DNA from: JAVJSU01 sp040219275
Lineage (GTDB): Bacteria; Chloroflexota; Anaerolineae; Aggregatilineales; Phototrophicaceae
DNA length: 64,000 nucleotides
NCBI GenBank assembly: GCA_040219275.1
Contig: JAVJSU010000075.1
Location: forward strand, 16,626 to 80,625
Direction of reading: 5' to 3'
In this document: piece after piece, positions 27,008 through 32,707 of the stretch
Layout of the letters: each line of letters starts with the position of its first letter
How positions within the stretch are numbered: position 1 is the stretch's first letter
Position numbers and translations under genes: made by a program
Notes under the pieces: model-generated
Database searches by the model: none
Told to the model about the DNA's origin: nothing
What the model saw: only the letters and a program-made list of their open reading frames with translations

Positions 27008-27023
27008 GGCTAGATCACCTCCT
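27008..27023 (-). promoter_or_regulatory. Orphan extended Shine-Dalgarno in the binding-protein leader
   Basis: The transcribed strand reads AGGAGGTGATCTAGCC, which differs at one base from the exact complement of the conserved bacterial 16S rRNA 3' end. It lies about 105 nt upstream of the start codon at 26904, with no ATG, GTG or TTG at usable spacing. It may be a ribosome stand-by or mRNA-stabilising (STAB-SD-like) site. Confidence 0.6.
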
Positions 27024-27077
27024 GCATGAATTAAGTATTCCTGACTAAATTGCTGTAAAAAACTACAGTGAATAGCG

Positions 27078-27105
27078 TGCATACGATTTCATGTATACGT
27101 ATTCA
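27078..27105 (-). promoter_or_regulatory. Two tandem LacI-type operators at the binding-protein promoter
   Basis: Two abutting 14-bp pseudo-palindromes with central CG: TGAAATCGTATGCA (27091-27078, read on the minus strand) and TGTATACGTATTCA (27092-27105). They lie just downstream of the predicted -10 box, over the transcription start, where a LacI-family repressor would block initiation. A 13-bp piece of the first, TGAAATCGTATGC, recurs at the GH43 promoter (28352-28364). The regulator at 28.5 kb is the natural candidate. Confidence 0.6.
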
Positions 27106-27114
27106 CTACATGAA

Positions 27115-27143
27115 ATTAGAGCACAATTAGAAAAAGTTGTCAA
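27115..27143 (-). promoter_or_regulatory. Sigma70-type promoter of the arabinan operon
   Basis: On the minus strand the -35 box TTGACA (27143-27138) is followed by a 17-nt spacer and the -10 box TCTAAT (27120-27115). The predicted start is near 27108, giving a leader of about 200 nt before the binding-protein gene. Confidence 0.75.
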
Positions 27144-27206
27144 GTAATCCGCATTCCACCAGAGTATTTACCCACAAATGAGAGAGAGATCATGGTTAAA
27201 GATGAC

Positions 27207-27241
27207 AAAAAAAGTGGGCGATGACACATCGCCCACTTTTT
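27207..27241. terminator. Bidirectional rho-independent terminator after GH43
   Basis: AGTGGGCGAT (27213-27222) and ATCGCCCACT (27228-27237) form a perfect 10-bp stem with a five-base loop, flanked by an A-run on the left and T-run on the right. It terminates the minus-strand GH43 gene, which ends at 27275, and insulates it from the promoter of the binding-protein operon downstream. Confidence 0.9.
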
Positions 27242-27274
27242 GGATGTTATACGATTTAAATGTGTAAGGGTGTT

Positions 27275-28309
27275 TCAACCCGCATGATTAGGAATTGACG
27301 GCCAGTGCTCTTCATCCCATTCAAGCAATTCAATACGTAATGTCGATGTACCACCCTGGTAGCCATCATATGCGTGATAGACGATGTAATCCTGTTCATC
27401 TTCAGAAAAAATAGAATTATGACCGGGACCAAAATAGCGATTGGTCGGGAAGGTGATCTGTGTACCCCCGCCTTCCATCATCGCAACCCCATCACGATCA
27501 AGATACGGACCTGTCACACTTTCAGACCGCCCTACCCGCACGTTATAGGTACTTTCAATTCCACGACAGCAAAAATCAAATGAAACAAAAAGATAATAAT
27601 ATCCGTGACGACGAATGATAAATGGCGCTTCTACGGAGCGGCTGTTTTCTTCTCGTGTTGCTAGTGAATGGAGAGTGGACTGTGCGTCGTCAGCGCTCTC
27701 CGCCAGTTTTCCTGTCTCAAAATCGAGCTGAACTAACTTGATTCCGCCCCAGAAACTGCCAAAAGCGAGCCATGGAACATCCTCTTCGTCAAGAATAAGA
27801 TTGGCATCAATGCAGTTATAAAAATCTGTGGTGTCGGATTGGATAACAATTCCATGATCCACCCAATCAAAATTGTCGGCATCGGGGTCTAAGGTCTCAT
27901 TCGTTGCCAGACCAATCGCAGAATGATTTGAGCCAAATGTCGAAATTGAATAATAGAGATGGAATTTGCCGTTATAAAAAGAAATGTCCGGTGCCCACAG
28001 ATTGGTTGCATCCGGCACATAAGCGTAGGCTTCTTCAGGCATAAACGGAAAAGGTAATGCGCCGCGTGCCAACCGCCAATCTAACATATCCGATGAACGT
28101 CGAACCGGAACACCCCCACCGGTACAAAACAAATAATAATTATCGCCATGCTTAATCATAACGGGATCATGTACGTTAAGAATGGCACCTGTTACGTCCA
28201 ATGCTGTACTTTCTTGTGCATTTGCAACCGAAATTAATGTTGGTAACTGGCTTCCGAACATCGCGCCGAGAGCAGTTAACCCATTTTTGAGGAATTCTCT
28301 GCGTTTCAT
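27275..28309 (-). CDS. Secreted GH43 endo-/exo-arabinanase with Tat-like signal
   Basis: Arabinan-cleaving enzyme resembling endo-1,5-alpha-L-arabinanases. The N-terminus MKRREFLKNGLTALG has a twin-arginine pattern followed by a hydrophobic stretch ending ANAQE, so folded export by Tat is likely. Catalytic elements are base Asp48 (NVHDPVMIKHGDNYYLF), the DANLILDEE region (pKa modulator) and acid Glu at about 226 (SVEAPFII). GPGHNSIF contains the His often bound to a central ion. At 344 aa it is a single propeller without an accessory domain. It is a stand-alone unit with its own promoter and terminator, between the LacI gene and the binding-protein operon. Confidence 0.92.
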   Translation of the reverse strand: MKRREFLKNGLTALGAMFGSQLPTLISVANAQESTALDVTGAILNVHDPVMIKHGDNYYLFCTGGGVPVRRSSDMLDWRLARGALPFPFMPEEAYAYVPDATNLWAPDISFYNGKFHLYYSISTFGSNHSAIGLATNETLDPDADNFDWVDHGIVIQSDTTDFYNCIDANLILDEEDVPWLAFGSFWGGIKLVQLDFETGKLAESADDAQSTLHSLATREENSRSVEAPFIIRRHGYYYLFVSFDFCCRGIESTYNVRVGRSESVTGPYLDRDGVAMMEGGGTQITFPTNRYFGPGHNSIFSEDEQDYIVYHAYDGYQGGTSTLRIELLEWDEEHWPSIPNHAG

Positions 28310-28351
28310 AATATTTGTATCCTAATAGCTGTCGTTATCAGGAATACGTCG

Positions 28352-28365
28352 TGAAATCGTATGCT
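28352..28365. promoter_or_regulatory. LacI-type operator at the GH43 promoter
   Basis: TGAAATCGTATGCT shares 13 consecutive bases with an operator upstream of the binding-protein gene. It is placed a few bases downstream of the predicted -10 box of the GH43 gene, and GAATACGT (28342-28349) next to it also recurs at the other promoter. This suggests one repressor controls both units. Confidence 0.6.
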
Positions 28366-28374
28366 ATCAATGCT

Positions 28375-28405
28375 ATTCTAATTGCCTTGCAGAGTAGAGT
28401 CAATA
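28375..28405 (-). promoter_or_regulatory. Sigma70-type promoter of GH43
   Basis: On the minus strand TTGACT is followed by a 17-nt spacer and TAGAAT in the 157-bp gap between the LacI stop and the GH43 start. The LacI-type operator begins about 10 nt after the -10 box. Coordinates of the box edges are good to a few bases. Confidence 0.7.
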
Positions 28406-28466
28406 AAGTTGCAAGATCGACCTGTAGCTGTGGCTTTGTGCAGATTGAAATACGATGGGTAGAGGG

Positions 28467-29498
28467 CTATGTAGAATCACGAATGACTAAATTATTCGGC
28501 GTTTCCAATCGGCGACTTGGCAAATCTGGATTTTCCATACGCTCAAATAATAAGTGCGCGAGTTTATAGCCAATATCAGCTGAATTCTGTTCGATAGTCG
28601 TTAAAGCGGGGCGAATGATACGCGCTTCAGGAATATCATCATACCCAATAACGGCAACATCTTCAGGAATGCGAACCCCACCTTCTTGCAACGCCAGCAT
28701 GAGTCCGAGAGCCATCGCATCATTTGTGACCATAAACGCAGTTGGTAACGTATCCAATTTTAGCAAATTCTGCCCGAGATGCCGACCTCCCTCTAAGGTA
28801 AAATCACCCTCGAGGATGTGTTCGGGAGCCACTGTTAATTGTGCTTTTTCGATTGCCCGCATAAAACCCTTATACCGTCTTGGTCCGGGTGGAAGCGTAT
28901 CAGGAACCCCAACATAGCCCAACCGCGAATGTCCTTTTTCTTGAATTAACCAGCTCGTTGCCTTAAATACGGCTTCTTCATCATCCGCCCAAACGACATC
29001 AACTTTAGGATGATTTATATGCTGTCCAAGAACTGATATCGGCGTGTTGGTTTGTGTATAGAGGTCGTGTAAATCATGCTCTGTCAAATGAATCGGAACC
29101 AGAATGATCCCATCCACAGCCCGACTCTTAATCGATTCACAGAAAAGTAGCTCGTTCTGATAGATATGATCGCTATTTGCAATCATCACATCGTACCCTT
29201 CTTCACGAGCAACACTTTGAATCGAACGTGCAATATGCGGGTAAAAACTATTGGTGATATCGGCAATTAAGACAGCGATCAACTTGGTTTTTTGGGTACG
29301 TAAACTACGCGCCGCCATATTCGGACGATAGCCAAGTTGTTCAACCGCCGCAATAACTTTTTCACGCGTTTCGTCACTAATTGAAATCGACGTATCCTTC
29401 TGGTTTAACACTCTGGATACTGTCGGTTGTGACACACCGGCAAGTTTCGCAACATCACGCATGGTCGCTAATTTCTTTGTTTTCGTAGGTGTACTCAT
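28467..29498 (-). CDS. LacI-family transcriptional repressor (arabinan locus)
   Basis: DNA-binding repressor with an N-terminal LacI helix-turn-helix (about 12-60: MRDVAKLAGVSQPTVSRVLN, hinge YRPNMAARSL). The recognition helix begins QPTVSR. A type-I periplasmic-binding-like effector domain follows (about 68-343), beginning LIAVLIADITNSFYPHI. Transcribed on the same strand just upstream of the Tat-type GH43 and the binding-protein operon, it is the obvious controller of the TGAAATCG-type operators found at both promoters. The inducer is probably L-arabinose or an arabino-oligosaccharide (inference). No sharp promoter was identified for the gene itself, although the upstream region is AT-rich. 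Confidence 0.94.
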   Translation of the reverse strand: MSTPTKTKKLATMRDVAKLAGVSQPTVSRVLNQKDTSISISDETREKVIAAVEQLGYRPNMAARSLRTQKTKLIAVLIADITNSFYPHIARSIQSVAREEGYDVMIANSDHIYQNELLFCESIKSRAVDGIILVPIHLTEHDLHDLYTQTNTPISVLGQHINHPKVDVVWADDEEAVFKATSWLIQEKGHSRLGYVGVPDTLPPGPRRYKGFMRAIEKAQLTVAPEHILEGDFTLEGGRHLGQNLLKLDTLPTAFMVTNDAMALGLMLALQEGGVRIPEDVAVIGYDDIPEARIIRPALTTIEQNSADIGYKLAHLLFERMENPDLPSRRLETPNNLVIRDST

Positions 29499-30065
29499 AG
29501 CTAGTGTTATCGCGATCTTTCTAAAGTGAGTGAGTGTTATCCTATAAGACAGTATAATCTATAAAATTAGGTTAACTAAGATTAGTTCAAATTAGGCTGA
29601 GTACAATACAGCTAAAATTTACAGTGGAATGCTAAACGTTTTACGATACCGCATACATCCTATTGCCTAATGGCAAATTTATCCGCATTTTCCACCTATC
29701 AAACCCCATAGTTAGCGCCGGATGTATCGCAACCTCACATGATTATATAGTGACCAATGTTTCGCATTCATCGAGGATAAGATTTATGGACTTGAAACTC
29801 AAGATGGAAATTCACCACACCCGATAAAGTATAATATTGTACTTGTCTGACGTATTTTGAACAAATGTAATCGTCATTAGTGCAAGCATTTATGATAAAG
29901 TTGTGAAGTTTCTCCCAAATGGTGGTTCATCCGCGCTTTTTATGAAAAGCAATATGTAAAGAGCGACGTGCAAGAATAAAATAATGGTTTACATATTTGG
30001 CATCTGGAGTGTCAAGAGATCAATGGTTAGTTATGTGTACAGCGAGTGTCACACAAAGCGATCTT
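29499..30065. other. 567-bp intergenic region, no gene seen
   Basis: AT-rich stretch between the LacI start and the end of the YitT-type gene. It holds the LacI promoter region, where a TATACT box near 29550 on the minus strand lacks a good -35. There is also a small hairpin TTGCC-TAAT-GGCAA (29663-29676). No coding frame with recognisable composition, RNA gene or repeat was seen. Confidence 0.5.
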
Positions 30066-31007
30066 CTAACGCGACAGAAAGGACACTTCACTGCTTGCAC
30101 GCTTAACGGTCTTGAATCCCCGGCCATAGGCGGCATGACCATGGCTAATCGTCACGAACGCTTGCGGATCGATAGCAGAGACGATTTCAACGAGCTTCGG
30201 GGCTTCGGGTCGTCTTACAGTCACAAACAACACCCCATGCGCCTGCCGCCTCACGCCTGCTTCGCTGTGCCACTTGGTTGAACCGCGCCGTAGGCCATAC
30301 CGGATAGCCGCTTCTATCTCATCAGGATGATCTGTGACAATCATGGCGGTACTCACCACACTCGGCCCTTCCAGCACATAATCTGCCGCTAGTCCCGTGA
30401 GGAAAAGCGTGACAATGGCCGCTAGTGCCGCTTCCCAGCCAAAGACCACACCAGCCCCGATGGTAATTAGCGTATCTGTGTAAAGACTCGTTGTTGCCAG
30501 AGAAGCACCTAGCTTGAGTTGCAGAATGCGTGCCAGTGTTGAGGTTCCACCCATCGTCCCCCCGGCGCTATAGACCAGACCACCGCCCAGACCATTGAGC
30601 ACTCCGCCAAAAACCGCCGCCATCAAGATATTGTCAGTTACGCCATTCCCAATGATTGGAACGAGCAGATCAACAACGAAAGAGAATACAATGATGTAGT
30701 ACACCGTCCCTAACACTGCCTTAGCGCCGCCCAGATAGCGGTAGCCAAGAATTTGGATGGGAATGTTGGCAATCAGCGTGACTAACCCTATAGGTGTTTC
30801 CCAGAGGTGATTCATCATTGTTGCAATGCCCAGTACCCCCGGTCCCGCTACATTGGCAGGGACCAGAAACGCCGCTACACCAACGGCAGAGATTATGACC
30901 CCCGCTGTTAGGAGGAGTAGCCACGATGCCACTTCCCGCCACGCCATTTCAATCCGAATTGATTGATTTTGTTCTATATAGGTGCTCAAGATTTGTTGTG
31001 TAGCCAT
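30066..31007 (-). CDS. YitT-family membrane protein with C-terminal DUF2179 domain
   Basis: Integral membrane protein of the YitT/DUF161 family, whose transport role is undetermined. About six hydrophobic segments (roughly 25-210) contain the family runs GPGVLGIATMMNHL, GGVLNGLGGGLVYSAGGTMGGTS and TGLAADYVLEG. The C-terminal soluble domain (about 215-300, TMIVTDHPDEIEAAI through DPQAFVTISHGHAAYGRGF) is DUF2179-like. The ATG at 31007, with GGGAGAG 8 nt upstream, is preferred over a longer in-frame start that would overlap the upstream gene; it follows that gene's stop by 1 bp. It is last of a three-gene set with a small unknown protein and a ParB-like protein. Confidence 0.88.
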   Translation of the reverse strand: MATQQILSTYIEQNQSIRIEMAWREVASWLLLLTAGVIISAVGVAAFLVPANVAGPGVLGIATMMNHLWETPIGLVTLIANIPIQILGYRYLGGAKAVLGTVYYIIVFSFVVDLLVPIIGNGVTDNILMAAVFGGVLNGLGGGLVYSAGGTMGGTSTLARILQLKLGASLATTSLYTDTLITIGAGVVFGWEAALAAIVTLFLTGLAADYVLEGPSVVSTAMIVTDHPDEIEAAIRYGLRRGSTKWHSEAGVRRQAHGVLFVTVRRPEAPKLVEIVSAIDPQAFVTISHGHAAYGRGFKTVKRASSEVSFLSR

Positions 31008-31008
31008 G

Positions 31009-31353
31009 TTAGTTTCTCTCCCATAATTTCTGAGACATATTGTCTGCCTCAATCAGTGCATTACCGTGAGCAATACGTTCATACAGACGGCTTTTCTCCA
31101 GCAGAAGTGCCAATTCTTCCGGCGTGACACCGAGTTTTTCTGCGTGGTACAAGTTTCGCTCAGAATAGATAGTCTCATTGGAGCGATGCGCTCCCCATAA
31201 CTGCTTTGCGAAGTCCTTCAGTAACTGCCAGAAGTTCATCATTGGCTTCTCATTTGTAGAGCCTGCTGTGCGGTGTTGTTTAGTAAAGCGTGCCGCTTGA
31301 CGCTGTTTTTCCTCTATAGTGGATTTGATCAGATTTTCCGATGGCATGTTCAT
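31009..31353 (-). CDS. Small protein of unknown function in the YitT operon
   Basis: 114 aa, not recognised. The N-terminal 40 residues are basic and polar. The middle (NFWQLLKDFAKQLWGAH) is amphipathic, and the rest (about 65-114) is a charged, helical Glu/Leu-rich region (LGVTPEELALLLEKSRLYERIAHG) that could pair with a partner. No signal peptide or transmembrane segment. The start at 31353 has GAGGA upstream. It sits between the ParB-like gene (48 bp upstream) and the YitT gene (1-bp gap), so it is very probably translated with YitT and may serve as an accessory or regulatory subunit (inference from coupling only). Confidence 0.7.
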   Translation of the reverse strand: MNMPSENLIKSTIEEKQRQAARFTKQHRTAGSTNEKPMMNFWQLLKDFAKQLWGAHRSNETIYSERNLYHAEKLGVTPEELALLLEKSRLYERIAHGNALIEADNMSQKLWERN

Positions 31354-31401
31354 TGATTGTGTTTCCTCACTTACTTATTTATCAGTTTGATTTGGGTGTT
31401 G

Positions 31402-31824
31402 CTAGTGGTCTACTGCGACTTCGATCACACGCGCATTGACGACCTGTTGATGGTGTAAGGAATCCACCGAGAGTTTGTGATGTCCATCCATTACAAAGTA
31501 GCTCTCCCCAATCTTTAGGAGATTAATTAGAGGCAATACCACCTCATGAAACCGACCCCGATCTTCGTTTGTCCAGCTATGTCGGATATGTCCCTGGCGC
31601 GGCATGAGGGATTCATCAAAGTCACTTTTGAGTCCAACAACGCCTCTGATTTGGTCACCTGCGACAGTCTTCACGCCCATATCGTGCATATCGGCAAATT
31701 GCTTGCTCAGCATATACACATCTAATGGGAGAAGGTTATCGTTACCAGTACCTAAACTGCTGGTGAGCTGATCCCAAAAGGCTTCTTTAATTTCGTGCGG
31801 GATCGCGCCTTGCTTATCATTCAT
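31402..31824 (-). CDS. ParB-like nuclease-fold protein
   Basis: About 140 aa with a C-terminal ParB/sulfiredoxin-like motif: IGESYFVMDGHHKLSVDSLHHQ, then VNARVIEV. DGHH(R/K) is the conserved nucleotide- or metal-binding element of this superfamily. The region before it (VVGLKSDFDESLMPRQGH) matches short stand-alone ParB-like proteins known from Actinobacteria and Chloroflexota that are not linked to chromosome partitioning. The start is uncertain: ATG at 31824 has AAGGA 7 nt upstream, while GTG at 31842 has GGAGG 10 nt upstream. It is the first gene of the set ending with YitT. Its biochemical role is unknown. Confidence 0.72.
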   Translation of the reverse strand: MNDKQGAIPHEIKEAFWDQLTSSLGTGNDNLLPLDVYMLSKQFADMHDMGVKTVAGDQIRGVVGLKSDFDESLMPRQGHIRHSWTNEDRGRFHEVVLPLINLLKIGESYFVMDGHHKLSVDSLHHQQVVNARVIEVAVDH

Positions 31825-31921
31825 ATGTATGTCCTTATTCACTTTGAAATATCCTCCGTACTGCAACGATTGCAGTGTGCTCAATGTATAAGTCAGACTT
31901 TATTCCAATAACGTGTTAACC

Positions 31922-31979
31922 ACCGTGTGAACGCTGGACAGCAATTTTTTATAAGCACTCACACGCTGTTACACACGGT
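31922..31979. promoter_or_regulatory. Inverted repeat in the divergent promoter region
   Basis: ACCGTGTG (31922-31929) and its complement CACACGGT (31972-31979) are placed about 42 nt apart between the ParB-like gene and the small plus-strand gene. The left arm runs into TGTGAACGCT (31926-31935), the same ten bases as the left part of the lac-like operator at 44.4 kb. It is a candidate regulator-binding region. Confidence 0.35.
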
Positions 31980-32052
31980 TGCGACTTAACTTATTGAAGT
32001 GATAGAAAAACAACCTAATTCTGATTGAGACCATTAAGAGGAGTATGCTGTC

Positions 32053-32316
32053 GTGAATCACTATGTCTTAGAAATTCTGGCAAAAGATCGACAAAATGAA
32101 ATGTGGAAGACGGCAGAAGAGTGTCGGCTTCTAATCAATGCAAAGAAGCATCAGCACCGTGAAGTGAGACAATTTAAGGGTTTGATTAGCAAGCGGATGT
32201 GGGAAGGCGTAAAGGGCGTGCGCCGTACTATGACTCTAGTAATTCATCGATTCGATTCAGCAAATCCAGTAGATCGTAACGTCCGGCGGCAACAAAAGAA
32301 GGTACATCAGCGCTAG
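32053..32316 (+). CDS. Short conserved-type protein of unknown function
   Basis: The first 45 residues, NHYVLEILAKDRQNEMWKTA and following, match the pattern of very short proteins (hydrophobic LLE.LA, then K/R-rich helix) that I recall being common in Chloroflexota and Actinobacteria, with no known role. The start is GTG at 32053 with AGGAG about 10 nt upstream. The last 30 codons overlap, on the opposite strand, the coding end of the SARP regulator fragment (32228-32707). That suggests the natural stop was lost or the 3' part is a read-through extension. Real as a small gene, probably; the C-terminus is doubtful. Confidence 0.45.
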   Translation: MNHYVLEILAKDRQNEMWKTAEECRLLINAKKHQHREVRQFKGLISKRMWEGVKGVRRTMTLVIHRFDSANPVDRNVRRQQKKVHQR

Positions 32317-32707
32317 GCGCAGGCGGTGGTAGCTCATTTCCCGTCAGTTCTTCGTAACGAGACCGATAGATTATAAAATTTGAGCGGTTATAAAGTAGAT
32401 CGTAAAGCGTAATAGCGGTCTCCCGATCAGTTTGACGGGAGCCGTTTTGTTTCCACAGGGCATAGTGTAAATTGGCCTTTTCCGCATTATCCAGATCAGC
32501 CTCCAAGAATTTTTCGAGACCAATTATTGCAACCTCTACATCAATGTGGTTCAGCACAACACGTAGCTGAAAATCCAGAATTTGCGATTTGCGCACAATA
32601 TCAGCCCGTTCAATCGTCCTCGCGATCGTCAGTGCCTCTTCGTTGAGCGTAAAAGACTCAGCATAATTTTCACGCCAGTACAACGATTCCGCCCATTCAA
32701 ATAACAA
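32228..32707 (-). CDS. C-terminal TPR fragment of the SARP-type regulator (frameshifted)
   Basis: 159 aa continuing the TPR superhelix of the adjacent large regulator: LFEWAESLYWRENYAESFTL, AIIGLEKFLEADLDNAEKAN and LHYALWKQNG. It ends with a proline-rich linker and a short acidic helix. It is one frame away from the 989-aa upstream reading frame and overlaps it by 11 bases. Its nominal start is an internal TTG without a ribosome-binding site. Reading one base fewer near 32700-32706 joins the two into one protein of about 1,145 aa. It is therefore best viewed as the 3' part of one gene, split by a frameshift or indel, not as an independent gene. Confidence 0.7.
   Translation of the reverse strand: MLFEWAESLYWRENYAESFTLNEEALTIARTIERADIVRKSQILDFQLRVVLNHIDVEVAIIGLEKFLEADLDNAEKANLHYALWKQNGSRQTDRETAITLYDLLYNRSNFIIYRSRYEELTGNELPPPAPSADVPSFVAAGRYDLLDLLNRIDELLES

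Noticed and set aside
27008..27023. 16S rRNA 3'-end fragment
   Set aside because: Only about 16-20 bases resemble the 16S terminus and no helix-45 partner or upstream rRNA sequence is present; read on the transcribed strand it is better explained as an extended Shine-Dalgarno.
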